From Micrococcales bacterium 73-13 (GTDB taxonomy: Bacteria > Actinomycetota > Actinomycetes > Actinomycetales > Microbacteriaceae): a stretch of 64,000 nucleotides of DNA. Below are positions 25,077-33,011 of the stretch, one piece after another; within the stretch, counting starts at the first letter, position 1, and every line of letters begins with the position of its first letter. The stretch lies in the NCBI GenBank assembly GCA_001898855.1, contig MKVN01000016.1, forward strand, positions 1-64,000, read 5' to 3'. The translations under genes were made by a program, and so were the position numbers. The notes below the pieces were generated by a model. That model saw only the letters and a program-made list of their open reading frames with translations, made no database searches and was not told the DNA's origin.

Positions 25077-25777
25077 GTCCGCCCCGTCTCCTCCAGGTAC
25101 CGCGCCCGCTGCTCGGCGTTCGGCGGGAACATCCCGTCGACCGACGCCCCGTTCGCCACCTGCTCGGCGACCCAGCCGTCCTCGGCCTCCTGCGCCGCCG
25201 CCTCGGCGGCCACCTCGGCGACGATCGCCGCGGGGATCACGATGACCCCGTCGTCGTCGCCGACGATGACGTCGCCCGGCACCACGGCCGCGCCGCCGCA
25301 GGCGATCACGACGTCCGTCTCCCAGGGCACGTGGCGGCGGCCGAGCACGGCCGGATGCGGGCCCTGGCTGAAGACCGGCAGGATGCCCTGGACCGGCTCC
25401 CAGTCGCGGACCGCGCCGTCGGTGACGATGCCCGCCGCGCCGCGAACCCTCGCCCGGGTCGCGAGGACGTCCCCCACGGTGCCGGCATCGCGCACGCCGC
25501 GGGCGTCGACGACGAGCACCTCCCCGGCCTCCACAGTGTCGAAGGCGCGCTTCTGCGCGTTGTACCCCCCGCCGTGGCTGGCGAACAGGTCGGGACGGAA
25601 CGGAACGAACCGGAGCGTGCGCGCCGGCCCGACGATCCGCACGCCCGGCTGGTTCGTCGTGACCCCGTCGATGAAGACGTCGACGTGGCCGCGTTTGCGC
25701 AGCGCGCTGCTCAGCGTGGAGACGGGCGTGGCCTGCAGCAGCGCGCGGAGCTCCGGAGGGATGGCAGCGGACGTCAT
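25073..25777 (-). CDS. RraA-family aldolase/decarboxylase-like protein
   Basis: A 234-residue member of the RraA/HMG-aldolase family. The family's active-site signature DGAVRD is intact (Asp120, Arg124, Asp125), as is the GDDDGVIVIP strand. Class II pyruvate aldolases such as LigK/ProA belong here and can also decarboxylate oxaloacetate; the RNase E inhibitor RraA is a minor branch and E. coli-type RNase E control is unlikely here. Located between ridA and gntR with overlaps at both ends. The pathway lacks an adjacent FAH-type HpaG decarboxylase, so I suggest that this protein decarboxylates 5-oxopent-3-ene-1,2,5-tricarboxylate; that is inference. Confidence 0.82.
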   Translation of the reverse strand: MTSAAIPPELRALLQATPVSTLSSALRKRGHVDVFIDGVTTNQPGVRIVGPARTLRFVPFRPDLFASHGGGYNAQKRAFDTVEAGEVLVVDARGVRDAGTVGDVLATRARVRGAAGIVTDGAVRDWEPVQGILPVFSQGPHPAVLGRRHVPWETDVVIACGGAAVVPGDVIVGDDDGVIVIPAAIVAEVAAEAAAQEAEDGWVAEQVANGASVDGMFPPNAEQRARYLEETGRT

Positions 25778-26175
25778 CGCCCCGCCTCCCGCTCGGGCAG
25801 GATCGCGATGACGTCGGCCTGCAGCAGCGCGCCCTCGTCGAGCTCCGCCTTGACGACGTGGCGCGCCGGGCGGGACTCCGGGTCGGGGAACATCGCGACC
25901 CACTCCCGGTTGATCTCGTCGCGGTCGCGGTAGCGCTCGACCCAGAGCGTGATCTTGACGATGTCGTCGGTCGAGCCGCCGGCCGCGCGCATGAGCTCGG
26001 CGATGCGCTCGAACACGATCCGGGCCTGCTCGCCGAGCGACTGGGGGAACCGGCGGGTCTCGAGGTCCCGGCCGGTCAGCGCACCGGAGTACAGGTGGCG
26101 GCCGATCCGGCTCGCGACGGGGACGGGGTTGACATGCGAGAACCCGTCGGTGCTGATAGAGACGCGCTCAGCCAT
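25774..26175 (-). CDS. RidA (YjgF/UK114)-family protein
   Basis: A 133-residue trimer-forming RidA-fold protein. The conserved Arg is present in the RPARHVV segment near residue 103, but the following region (LLQADVIAIL) has Asp where archetypal RidA enamine deaminases have Glu, so it belongs to a divergent subgroup. First gene of the operon ridA-rraA-gntR-hpaE-hpaD. There is no ribosome-binding site; TACGAT lies 7 nt before the ATG, so the mRNA is predicted to be leaderless, with the -10 box inside an operator. Some subgroup members deaminate 2-aminomuconate; here a tautomerase-like job replacing HpaF is conceivable but unproven. Confidence 0.85.
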   Translation of the reverse strand: MAERVSISTDGFSHVNPVPVASRIGRHLYSGALTGRDLETRRFPQSLGEQARIVFERIAELMRAAGGSTDDIVKITLWVERYRDRDEINREWVAMFPDPESRPARHVVKAELDEGALLQADVIAILPEREAGR

Positions 26176-26182
26176 ATCTGAA

Positions 26183-26194
26183 ATCGTATATGAT
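26183..26194. promoter_or_regulatory. Operator and -10 box of the ridA-hpaD operon
   Basis: The near-palindrome ATCGTATATGAT (one symmetrical mismatch pair) begins 8 bases upstream of the ridA ATG. Read on the minus strand it contains the -10 hexamer TACGAT at 26183-26188. A matching palindrome stands before hpaH. Binding by the module B GntR protein would cover the -10 element. Confidence 0.65.
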
Positions 26195-26247
26195 CATCGT
26201 CGCAGGTCAAACCCGGAACGGATCGAGCCGCCGTCCGGCCGAGCGGC

Positions 26248-27051
26248 TCAGTAGGAGGCCCGCGCTCCCCCGCCGCCGATGAAGCGGTCGGCGAGCGCCT
26301 CGCTCCCCCGCGCGAGCAGCGCGACGTCCGCGCCGACGAAGACGAACTGCGCCCCAGCCGCGGCGTAGCGCTCCGCCATCGCCGGCGCGAAGGCGTTGAC
26401 CCCGACCGGGACGTCGGCCTCCCGCGCCAGCTCGATGACCGACTCGACGGCCGCGACGACGTCCGGATGGTCCTGCTGGCCGATCACCCCCATCGAGGCG
26501 GCCAGGTCGCTCGGACCGACGAACACCGCGTCGACGCCGTCGACCGCGAGGATCGCGGCCGCGTGCTGCACGGCGGTCCTGGACTCGATCTGCACGGTCA
26601 ATGACACCGTCTCCGCCGCCCGGTCGAGATAGCCCTCGACCCGGTTCCATCGGGCGCCGCGCGCGAGCGCGCTGCCGACCCCGCGGATGCCGCGCGGCGG
26701 GTAGTGCATCGCGCGGACGGCCGCCTCGGCCTGTTCGGGGGTGTCGACCATGGGCACGATGACGTTCTGCGCACCGAGATCGAGGAACTGCTTGATGTGC
26801 GCGGGATCGCCCACCGGCACGCGCACGACCGGGGTGACGGGATAGGCGGCGACCACCTGGAGCTGGGTCTGGATCGACTGGAGCGTGTTCGCCGAGTGCT
26901 CGCCGTCGATGAAGACGAGGTCGAGGCCGCTGCCGGCGACGATCTCGGCCGCGACCGGGCTGCCGCTGACGACCCATGCGCCGTAGAGGGTGCGGTCCGA
27001 GGCGGCGATCCGCTCGGGCAGCGTCGGCGGAAGGCTCAGACGAATCGGCAC
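26248..27051 (-). CDS. hpaI: 4-hydroxy-2-oxoheptane-1,7-dioate aldolase
   Basis: A 267-residue class II pyruvate aldolase of the HpcH/HpaI family, cleaving 4-hydroxy-2-oxoheptane-1,7-dioate to pyruvate and succinate semialdehyde. All five residues important in E. coli HpaI are found at a constant offset of seven: Asp49, His52, Arg77, Glu156 and Asp182; the last acids bind the divalent metal. The GTG start follows GGGGGAG by 5 nt and overlaps the end of hpaH by 16 bases, so the two are translated from the same mRNA driven by the palindrome-bearing promoter at 27.85 kb. Confidence 0.95.
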   Translation of the reverse strand: MPIRLSLPPTLPERIAASDRTLYGAWVVSGSPVAAEIVAGSGLDLVFIDGEHSANTLQSIQTQLQVVAAYPVTPVVRVPVGDPAHIKQFLDLGAQNVIVPMVDTPEQAEAAVRAMHYPPRGIRGVGSALARGARWNRVEGYLDRAAETVSLTVQIESRTAVQHAAAILAVDGVDAVFVGPSDLAASMGVIGQQDHPDVVAAVESVIELAREADVPVGVNAFAPAMAERYAAAGAQFVFVGADVALLARGSEALADRFIGGGGARASY

Positions 27052-27818
27052 GTGATCTCCCCCAGGGGTCCGTAGTCGGCGCGGATCTCGTCGCCGCGGT
27101 GCACCCACATCGGGCGCGTGAACGAGCCGGCGAGGATGAGCTCGCCGGCCTCCAGCGCCGTCCCGTGCGCGCCGAGCTTGTCGGCGAGCCACGCCACGCC
27201 GCGGGCGGGGTGGCCGAGCACGCCGGCGGCGACCCCGGTCTCCTCGACCTCGCCGTTGCGCGTGAGGACGCCCGCGACCCAGGGCAGGTCGACCTCGGTC
27301 GCGGCGAACCGACCGTCGCCGACGACGACGGCGCCGAGGGCGGCGTTGTCCGAGATCGTGTCGACGACGGTGCGGCCCTCCAGCTCGAGGTGCGAGTCGA
27401 GCACCTCCAGCGCCGGGGTGACGTACTCGGTCGCGGCGATCACGTCCTCGATCGTCGCGCCGGGCCGGACCGCGTCGCGGAGGACGAACGCGAGCTCGAC
27501 CTCGATCCGCACGTTCGAGAAGGCGTCGAAGGGGATCTCGGCACCGGAGGCGAGCACCTGGTCGTCGAAGATGACGCCGTAGTCGGGCTCGTCGATGCCG
27601 GTCGCCTGCTGCATGGCCCTGGAGGTGAGCCCGATCTTGTGGCCGACGACCGTCTGCCCGGCCTCGATCCGGCGGCGCGCCCACTCGGCCTGGACCGCGT
27701 AGGAGTCCTCGACGGCCATCTCGGGGTAGCGCGCGGTGAGCCGCGGCAGCAGCAGCCTCGAGCCACGCGCGGCGATCAGCTCGTCGGCGATCGCGACGAT
27801 CCGATCCTCGTCCAGCAT
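27036..27818 (-). CDS. hpaH: 2-oxohept-4-ene-1,7-dioate hydratase
   Basis: A 260-residue FAH-related hydratase that adds water to 2-oxohept-4-ene-1,7-dioate before aldol cleavage. The metal ligands expected from HpcG are present as Glu106, Glu108 and Glu138 (in RIEVELAF and ALEVLDSH), with Lys61 in GHKIGLTS. A GGAG sequence precedes the ATG by 6 nt. First gene of the hpaH-hpaI pair; its promoter carries a perfect 16-bp palindrome. Confidence 0.93.
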   Translation of the reverse strand: MLDEDRIVAIADELIAARGSRLLLPRLTARYPEMAVEDSYAVQAEWARRRIEAGQTVVGHKIGLTSRAMQQATGIDEPDYGVIFDDQVLASGAEIPFDAFSNVRIEVELAFVLRDAVRPGATIEDVIAATEYVTPALEVLDSHLELEGRTVVDTISDNAALGAVVVGDGRFAATEVDLPWVAGVLTRNGEVEETGVAAGVLGHPARGVAWLADKLGAHGTALEAGELILAGSFTRPMWVHRGDEIRADYGPLGEITCRFV

Positions 27819-27847
27819 GCGCGCTCCGATCCTCGACCCGACCGATC

Positions 27848-27863
27848 AGATCGTATACGATCT
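27848..27863. promoter_or_regulatory. Operator and -10 box of hpaH-hpaI
   Basis: AGATCGTATACGATCT is a perfect 16-bp palindrome ending 30 bases upstream of the hpaH ATG. On the minus strand it contains TACGAT at 27850-27855, the same -10 hexamer in the same operator context as at the ridA promoter. Confidence 0.72.
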
Positions 27864-27890
27864 TCCGTCGGCGTGGCGGCGCGACGGGGG

Positions 27891-29297
27891 TCAGCCGTTG
27901 ACGACCTGCGGGACCGCGACGGCTTTCAGACCATCGACCCCGAACTCGAGCCCGTAGCCGGATGCCTTCACCCCGCCGAACGGGATACGCGGGTCGACGC
28001 CGCCGTGCGAGTTGATCCACACGGTGCCGGCCTGCAGACGCGCCGCGACCTCACGGGCCCTGGCCCGATCGGAGGACCAGACCGAGGCGCCCAGGCCGGC
28101 GTCGAGGGCGTTCGCGTGCGCGAGCGCGTCCTCCAGATCGGCGTAGCGGACGACCGGCAGCGCGGGTCCGAATTGCTCCTCGACGACGAGCGCCGCCGCC
28201 GGGTCGATGTCCGCGACGATCGTCGTGGGATAGAAGTACCCGGCGGCGGCGCGATCCGGCTCGCCGCCGAGCACGACGCGCGCGCCGTCCGCCTTGGCCG
28301 CCTCGACGAGGCGGTCCACGATGTCGAACTGCATCGCGTTCTGCAGCGGACCCAGGACGTTGGCCTCGTCGGTGCCGACGCCCATCGGCACGCCGGCGGC
28401 GAACGCGGCGAGCTCGGCGACGACCTCGTCGTAGATCGAGTCGTGCACGTAGAGGCGCTTGAGCGCGGCGCAGGTCTGACCGGTGTTGATGAACGCGCCC
28501 CAGAACAGGCCCTCGGCGATCGCCTTGGGGTCGGCGTCCGCGAGGACGATCCCTGCATCGTTGCCGCCGAGCTCGAGCGTGAGCCTCGGGAGGTTCGCCG
28601 CGGTCGACTCGACGATCCGCCTGCCCGTCGCGGTCGAGCCCGTGAACATGATCTTGTCGATCTCCGGGCTCGCGGCAAGGGCAGCGCCGGCCTCGCCCGC
28701 CCCGGTGATCGGGACGAGCACACCGGCCGGCAGCACCGAGTCGAGCACGTGGACGAGGGCGAGGCCCGAGAGCGTCGTGTGCTCGCTCGGCTTCGCGACG
28801 ACGGCGTTGCCCATCCGCAGAGCGGGCGCGATCTGCCAGATCGCGATCATCATCGGCCAATTCCACGGCGTGATCGCGCCGACGACGCCGACGGGGCGGT
28901 AGTGCAGCTCGGCGTAGGTCGTGCCGTCGTCGACGACGACCTCCGGCTCGATCGGGGTCTCGGCGGTGGCCCTGAGCCAGGCCGCGCAGGCGCCGACCTC
29001 GAACCTCGCGTTCGGGCCGTTCAGCGGCTTGCCCTGCTCCCGGGACAGCAGCAGAGCGAGCGCCTCCGCGTCCGCCTCGATCGCGTCGGCCGCCTCGTGC
29101 AGGAGAGCGCGGCGCCGCGCATCCGGAGTCGCCGCCCAACCCGGCTGGGCCGCCTTCGCCGTCGCGATCGCTGCGGCGACGTCCGCCGGATCGCTGTCCG
29201 CCACGGCGCCGATCACCTCGCCGGTCGCCGGGTCGCGGACCTCGCGGCCGCCGGGGGTCGTGATCGCGGCGAGCAGCTCGTCATAGGTCAGGCTCAT
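27891..29297 (-). CDS. Aldehyde dehydrogenase, probably succinate-semialdehyde
   Basis: A 468-residue NAD(P)+-dependent aldehyde dehydrogenase with Asn146 (in PWNWPM), Glu242 (in TLELGGND) and catalytic Cys276 (in GQTCAALKR). HpaI releases succinate semialdehyde, so a role in turning that into succinate fits the location; the sequence alone does not fix the substrate, and an aromatic aldehyde dehydrogenase is an alternative given the neighbouring AraC regulator. The ATG at 29297 is preceded by GAGGAAC; an in-frame ATG 15 bases upstream would include that site and is unlikely. Divergent from the araC-type gene. Confidence 0.85.
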   Translation of the reverse strand: MSLTYDELLAAITTPGGREVRDPATGEVIGAVADSDPADVAAAIATAKAAQPGWAATPDARRRALLHEAADAIEADAEALALLLSREQGKPLNGPNARFEVGACAAWLRATAETPIEPEVVVDDGTTYAELHYRPVGVVGAITPWNWPMMIAIWQIAPALRMGNAVVAKPSEHTTLSGLALVHVLDSVLPAGVLVPITGAGEAGAALAASPEIDKIMFTGSTATGRRIVESTAANLPRLTLELGGNDAGIVLADADPKAIAEGLFWGAFINTGQTCAALKRLYVHDSIYDEVVAELAAFAAGVPMGVGTDEANVLGPLQNAMQFDIVDRLVEAAKADGARVVLGGEPDRAAAGYFYPTTIVADIDPAAALVVEEQFGPALPVVRYADLEDALAHANALDAGLGASVWSSDRARAREVAARLQAGTVWINSHGGVDPRIPFGGVKASGYGLEFGVDGLKAVAVPQVVNG

Positions 29298-29434
29298 CGT
29301 GGTTCCTCGCACCTCGTCGGGGTCGAGCCCAGTGTCGTCCGACGGGCCGTGGTCGGGCGCGGAGTGTGCGTGACCGGAACATCGATGTGCGCGAGCGGCA
29401 CAATCGGGCCTGGGGGCGCCGCCGAGGCCGGATG

Positions 29435-29440
29435 TAGCAT
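29435..29440 (+). promoter_or_regulatory. Predicted -10 box (TAGCAT) for the AraC-type gene
   Basis: TAGCAT would start transcription about 21 nt before the ATG, leaving a short leader with the ribosome-binding site GGGAGG (29455-29460). Confidence 0.4.
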
Positions 29441-29467
29441 GAGCCCACGCGACAGGGAGGTACGCGG

Positions 29468-30442
29468 ATGGTCGAAGCCGGCTCGACGATGGACGTCGGC
29501 GCCGACTCGATGGAGAGTTGGCAGCGGATCGTCTCGGGCTCGTTCGTCCCGCTCCAGGTGATGAGCGCCGAGCCGGATCGGTTCCGCGCCCGCATGCGCG
29601 GCAGGGTCGTCGACGACGTGCTGTTCTCCGAGATCGGCGTCGGACCGCACCGCGTCGACCGCTCCGACCAGCTCATCGCCCGCTCGCCGCAGGCGTTCTA
29701 CAAGCTCACGCTCCAGCTGAGCGGGACCGGACTGCTCGTGCAGGACGGCAAGGAGGCGGTGCTCCGCCCCGGGGACATCGGGCTGTACGACACGAGCAAG
29801 CCGTACACGCTCAGCTTCGACGAGGCGATGCGGGCCGTGGTGGTGATGTTCCCGCATGCGCTGCTCGACGTCGACCCCGACGAGGTCTCCGCGATCACAG
29901 CGGTGCGACTCGCCGGCGACAACGGGCTCGCCCGCGCCGTCAGCCCCTTCCTGCGCGAGATCGCCCGGTCGATCCCGGACCTCAACGGCTCAGCCGGCCT
30001 GCGGGTCGTGCACACCACGGTCGACGTCATCTCCACGCTGCTGGTGAACGAGATCGTGCGGCTCGCCGACGGCGCCAGGTCCCGCAGCGGCGAGCTGCTG
30101 CACGCGGTCTACGACCACATCTCGCGGAACCTCGCCGATCCGGAGCTGGGCCCGCAGTCGATCGCGGAGGCGAACTACATCTCCGCCCGCTATCTGCAGC
30201 AGCTCTTCACCAAGCAGGGCACCACCATCTCGGACTGGATCCGCGAGCGCCGGCTCAGCTGCATCCGCCGCGATCTCGGCGATCCCCGGCTCGCGCACCG
30301 CTCGATCTCGCAGATCGCGGCAGCCTGGGGCTTCCCGAACGCCGCGCACTTCAGCAAGACGTTCCGGCACGACGCGGGCGAGACCGCGAGCGAGTACCGC
30401 GCTCGCGTGCTCGCGGCTCACGCCAGCGGCGTCACCGGATAG
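29468..30442 (+). CDS. AraC-family transcriptional regulator (FeaR/NphR-like layout)
   Basis: A 324-residue regulator with an N-terminal AraC-binding-like ligand domain (YKLTLQLSGTGLLVQDG, RPGDIGLYDT) and a C-terminal pair of HTH motifs at ~215-320 (IAEANYISARYLQQLF; ISQIAAAWGFPNAAHFSKTF). This domain layout is that of FeaR, which controls aromatic amine oxidation, and NphR, which controls phenol hydroxylation. It starts with ATG behind GGGAGG and runs divergently from the aldehyde dehydrogenase; its 3' end overlaps the convergent EthD-like gene by 25 bases. It probably activates the dehydrogenase and/or the StyA-like oxygenase genes. Confidence 0.9.
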   Translation: MVEAGSTMDVGADSMESWQRIVSGSFVPLQVMSAEPDRFRARMRGRVVDDVLFSEIGVGPHRVDRSDQLIARSPQAFYKLTLQLSGTGLLVQDGKEAVLRPGDIGLYDTSKPYTLSFDEAMRAVVVMFPHALLDVDPDEVSAITAVRLAGDNGLARAVSPFLREIARSIPDLNGSAGLRVVHTTVDVISTLLVNEIVRLADGARSRSGELLHAVYDHISRNLADPELGPQSIAEANYISARYLQQLFTKQGTTISDWIRERRLSCIRRDLGDPRLAHRSISQIAAAWGFPNAAHFSKTFRHDAGETASEYRARVLAAHASGVTG

Positions 30443-30720
30443 TCGATCACCACCGCGCCGCCGGTCGCGTAGTTCGGCACGTCCGCCGCGACCGCGCGGC
30501 CGACCTCCGATCCCATCGCGGCGCCGAGGGCCTGCTGATCGGCGAAGTCGGCCTCGAACACGGCGAAGTACGGCGCCTCCGGGCCGCCGACCGCCAGGCT
30601 GTAGCGGCAGTCGACCAGGCCGGGCAGCGTCCTCGCGAGCGGCAGATGCGTGGACTCGTAGTAGGTGCGGAACGCCTCGCGATCCGCCGGCTCCGGGTAG
30701 AGCACGACGAGCTTGTGCAT
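30418..30720 (-). CDS. Small EthD-domain protein
   Basis: A 100-residue EthD-domain protein beginning MHKLVVLYPEPADREAF and containing YYESTHLPLARTLPGL, the classic EthD His-Leu-Pro-Leu pattern, and FAVFEADFADQQAL. It starts one base after the stop of the StyA-like gene, so the two are co-translated. EthD-domain proteins often act beside oxygenases; the exact job (product channelling, cyclisation, or oxygenase support) is unknown. Confidence 0.85.
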   Translation of the reverse strand: MHKLVVLYPEPADREAFRTYYESTHLPLARTLPGLVDCRYSLAVGGPEAPYFAVFEADFADQQALGAAMGSEVGRAVAADVPNYATGGAVVIDYPVTPLA

Positions 30721-30721
30721 C

Positions 30722-31957
30722 TCAGACCACCGCCTTGCGAGCCGCCGACCGTGCGACGGCGCTCGCCACGCGCTCCGGCGTCGCGAGGATGTCCCACTGG
30801 CGGTCCGGGAAATTGAAGTTCCAGGTGAACTCGTCGAGCAGCGCCTGGTCCTGGGACATCGCGCCGACGAGCTGCAGCAGGTGCGCGGGCGGCGGCCCCG
30901 CCATGAGCGCCGTCCAGTCGAAGGTCGCCTCCACCCGGTCGCGACGGCGCTCGGCGATCTTGCGCATGAGCCGCAGGTCGAAGTTCGGGTCCTCCAGGAT
31001 CGCATCGCCGACGACCTGCGCCGACGCGCTCGCCGAGTTCGCCCCCTGCCCGACGATCGGGTCGACCGTCGCGTGGCTGTCGCCCACGGCGACCACGAAC
31101 CGGCCGTTGTCGAGCTGCCGGTAGTCGTTGCGCAGCGCCGGCGTCACGGCCCCCTGGACGAGGTCGTCGGGTCCGGTCAGCGCGAACTCCGCATCGTCCA
31201 CCCGTTCGAAGGTGCGCGGGTAGTGCTGGCGCAGCGCGTCGAGCACTGCGCGGCGGAACGCCGCCGGATCGTCGTCGTGCCGGATCGAGGCGAGGTGCTC
31301 CAGCGCGCCGCCGGGGACGTTCTCGAAGAGCAGTGCCGTCACGTGACCGGCGGCGGAGTAGATGGGGATCTCGAGCAGGTCGCCGCTGCCGGGCGATGCG
31401 GCGATCGAGACGCCGTGGGGCTCGCTGCGCGCGATGCCGTGCCATAGGCCGACCTGCAGGCGCCGCAGCGGGCCGTCCGGCTGCGGCTTGTCGGCCCGTC
31501 GGCCGAAGACCTCGCCGACCCAGGGCTGCTTCGACCCGACCGCGAGCAGGTCGTGCGCCTCGCTCAGCGGCTCGAGATCGGACGCGTCGACCTCCCGCAC
31601 GACGAGACGACCCCCGCGGTCCTCGAAGTCGGCCATCAGCCGCGGCAGGTAGATGCGGTAGTCGACGGCTCGCGACGGCCGCTGGAAGCGGCCGATGAAC
31701 TCGATCGGCTCCGGCAGCCCGAAGTAGTGGAGGTGCGCGTCGTAGCCGAACTCGGCGACCGGCCAGTGATCGACGCCGAGGCGCGCCTCCCGGTCGATCG
31801 TCACGGCGTGATGCGCGACGCTGTTCGTCATCCGTCCCGACGCGACCTGCTCGGCCGTCCTGCTCGCATAGACGGTGACGTCCATCCCCGCCTGCACCAG
31901 CTGGAGCGCGAGATGCAGTCCTCCGGTCCCTGCCCCGATGATCCCGATCGATGTCAT
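30722..31957 (-). CDS. StyA-like FAD-dependent styrene/indole monooxygenase
   Basis: A 411-residue group E flavoprotein monooxygenase, close in length to styrene monooxygenase StyA. The FAD motif GAGTGG is at 8-13, a conserved VGDSHATVDPIVGQGAN segment binds the flavin in the second half. Such enzymes epoxidise styrene or indole using FADH2 delivered by a separate reductase (StyB). No StyB-like gene occurs in this window. The ATG follows GGGAG. It forms a pair with the EthD-like gene and lies 157 bases downstream of iclR on the same strand. Confidence 0.88.
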   Translation of the reverse strand: MTSIGIIGAGTGGLHLALQLVQAGMDVTVYASRTAEQVASGRMTNSVAHHAVTIDREARLGVDHWPVAEFGYDAHLHYFGLPEPIEFIGRFQRPSRAVDYRIYLPRLMADFEDRGGRLVVREVDASDLEPLSEAHDLLAVGSKQPWVGEVFGRRADKPQPDGPLRRLQVGLWHGIARSEPHGVSIAASPGSGDLLEIPIYSAAGHVTALLFENVPGGALEHLASIRHDDDPAAFRRAVLDALRQHYPRTFERVDDAEFALTGPDDLVQGAVTPALRNDYRQLDNGRFVVAVGDSHATVDPIVGQGANSASASAQVVGDAILEDPNFDLRLMRKIAERRRDRVEATFDWTALMAGPPPAHLLQLVGAMSQDQALLDEFTWNFNFPDRQWDILATPERVASAVARSAARKAVV

Positions 31958-32114
31958 CTTCGACTCCCTCCGCGGCCCGGCACGATGCCGTCGTCGTGGC
32001 AGCACCGTAACGGCAGGCCCCGCACCCGTGCCCGGCCCCTCGACCGGTTTGCCGTCGGAGAGACAAGGGGAGTGCGCGCGGAGACAAGTCGGCGAGCGAG
32101 ACGCCCGGGCGCGC

Positions 32115-32858
32115 TCAGCCGTCGTGGGCCGCGCGCACTCGAGCCGCGGCGAGGCGCAGCCGCTCGCCGATCTCGGCCGGGGCGTGGACGCTGGCGACGT
32201 AGACCACGGCGAGCGCGGCGGCAGGCTGCTGGCGCAGCGCCAGGGGGACGGCGATCGACCGCAGCCCGGGGATCACCTCGTCGTGGCTCTCCGCCCACCC
32301 GCGCTCGATGGCGCCGCGCACCGCGGCGGCCAGCTCGGCGTCGGTCTCCCCCGGCCACTCCTCGGGTGGCAGTTGGACGAGGATGGCTTTGCCGGGCGCG
32401 CCGACGGACGTCGCGTGGCGCGTGCCGGGGCGCTGCGCGACGGAGACGATGGCGTGCCGCGGCTCGACGGTCACCAGCGTGACGCACTCCGCGCGGTCGA
32501 GCACGGCGACGAAGCAGGTCATCGCGAGCTCGTCGGCGACGGCGGTCAGCTCGGGCAGCGCGCTGGCCTGCAGGTCGTGCGAGACGCTCGCCGCGAGCGC
32601 CGCGAGTCGAGGCCCGAGGGTCACGCGTCCCGAGCCGTCGCGGACGGCGATGCCATGCTCCTCGAGGGTCCGCAGCAGGCGGTAGACGATCGAGCGATGG
32701 AGCCCGAGGACCCCGGCGAGCTCGTCGATCGACAGCGGCGTGCGGGCCTCCGCGAGCACCTCGAGCAGCCGGAGTCCACGGCTCAGCGTCTGCGACCCGC
32801 CATCGGGACGGCGGGGACCCTCGGCGGACGAGGGATTGGCGCCTTCGAGCGAGTTCAT
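32115..32858 (-). CDS. IclR-family transcriptional regulator
   Basis: A 247-residue IclR regulator: winged HTH at ~22-80 (LSIDELAGVLGLHRSIVYRLLRTLEE) and a C-terminal GAF-like effector domain (GAPGKAILV, GLRSIAVPL). Divergent from the phenol-hydroxylase-like gene; the 153-base gap has an inverted repeat TATTC-N7-GAATA that is the likely operator. IclR proteins commonly control aromatic catabolism as activators or repressors. Transcription could continue into the StyA-like gene behind it. Confidence 0.9.
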   Translation of the reverse strand: MNSLEGANPSSAEGPRRPDGGSQTLSRGLRLLEVLAEARTPLSIDELAGVLGLHRSIVYRLLRTLEEHGIAVRDGSGRVTLGPRLAALAASVSHDLQASALPELTAVADELAMTCFVAVLDRAECVTLVTVEPRHAIVSVAQRPGTRHATSVGAPGKAILVQLPPEEWPGETDAELAAAVRGAIERGWAESHDEVIPGLRSIAVPLALRQQPAAALAVVYVASVHAPAEIGERLRLAAARVRAAHDG

Positions 32859-32942
32859 CGGACCGCCCTTCCCGACGGCTTCACGAGCAGCATTGCGACA
32901 ACACCTCGACGGACGTACGCTGTGTGCAACATTCGATCATTG

Positions 32943-32959
32943 TATTCGATTATAGAATA
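32943..32959. promoter_or_regulatory. Inverted repeat TATTC-N7-GAATA, candidate IclR operator
   Basis: A 17-bp inverted repeat with perfect 5-bp arms in an AT-rich island of the divergent region between the iclR and flavin monooxygenase genes. A further ATTCGAT half site lies just upstream (32931-32937). The spacing suits a dimeric IclR protein. Confidence 0.5.
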
Positions 32960-33011
32960 ATCTCATCCCGATCCAGGCCGATCCGCTGCCACGACCGAAG
33001 GAGTCCGCCAG

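Noticed and set aside
27036..27818. hpaH as a 2-oxopent-4-enoate hydratase of a phenol or catechol meta pathway
   Set aside because: The adjacent hpaI, hpaE and hpaD with residues matching characterised homoprotocatechuate enzymes favour the seven-carbon substrate.
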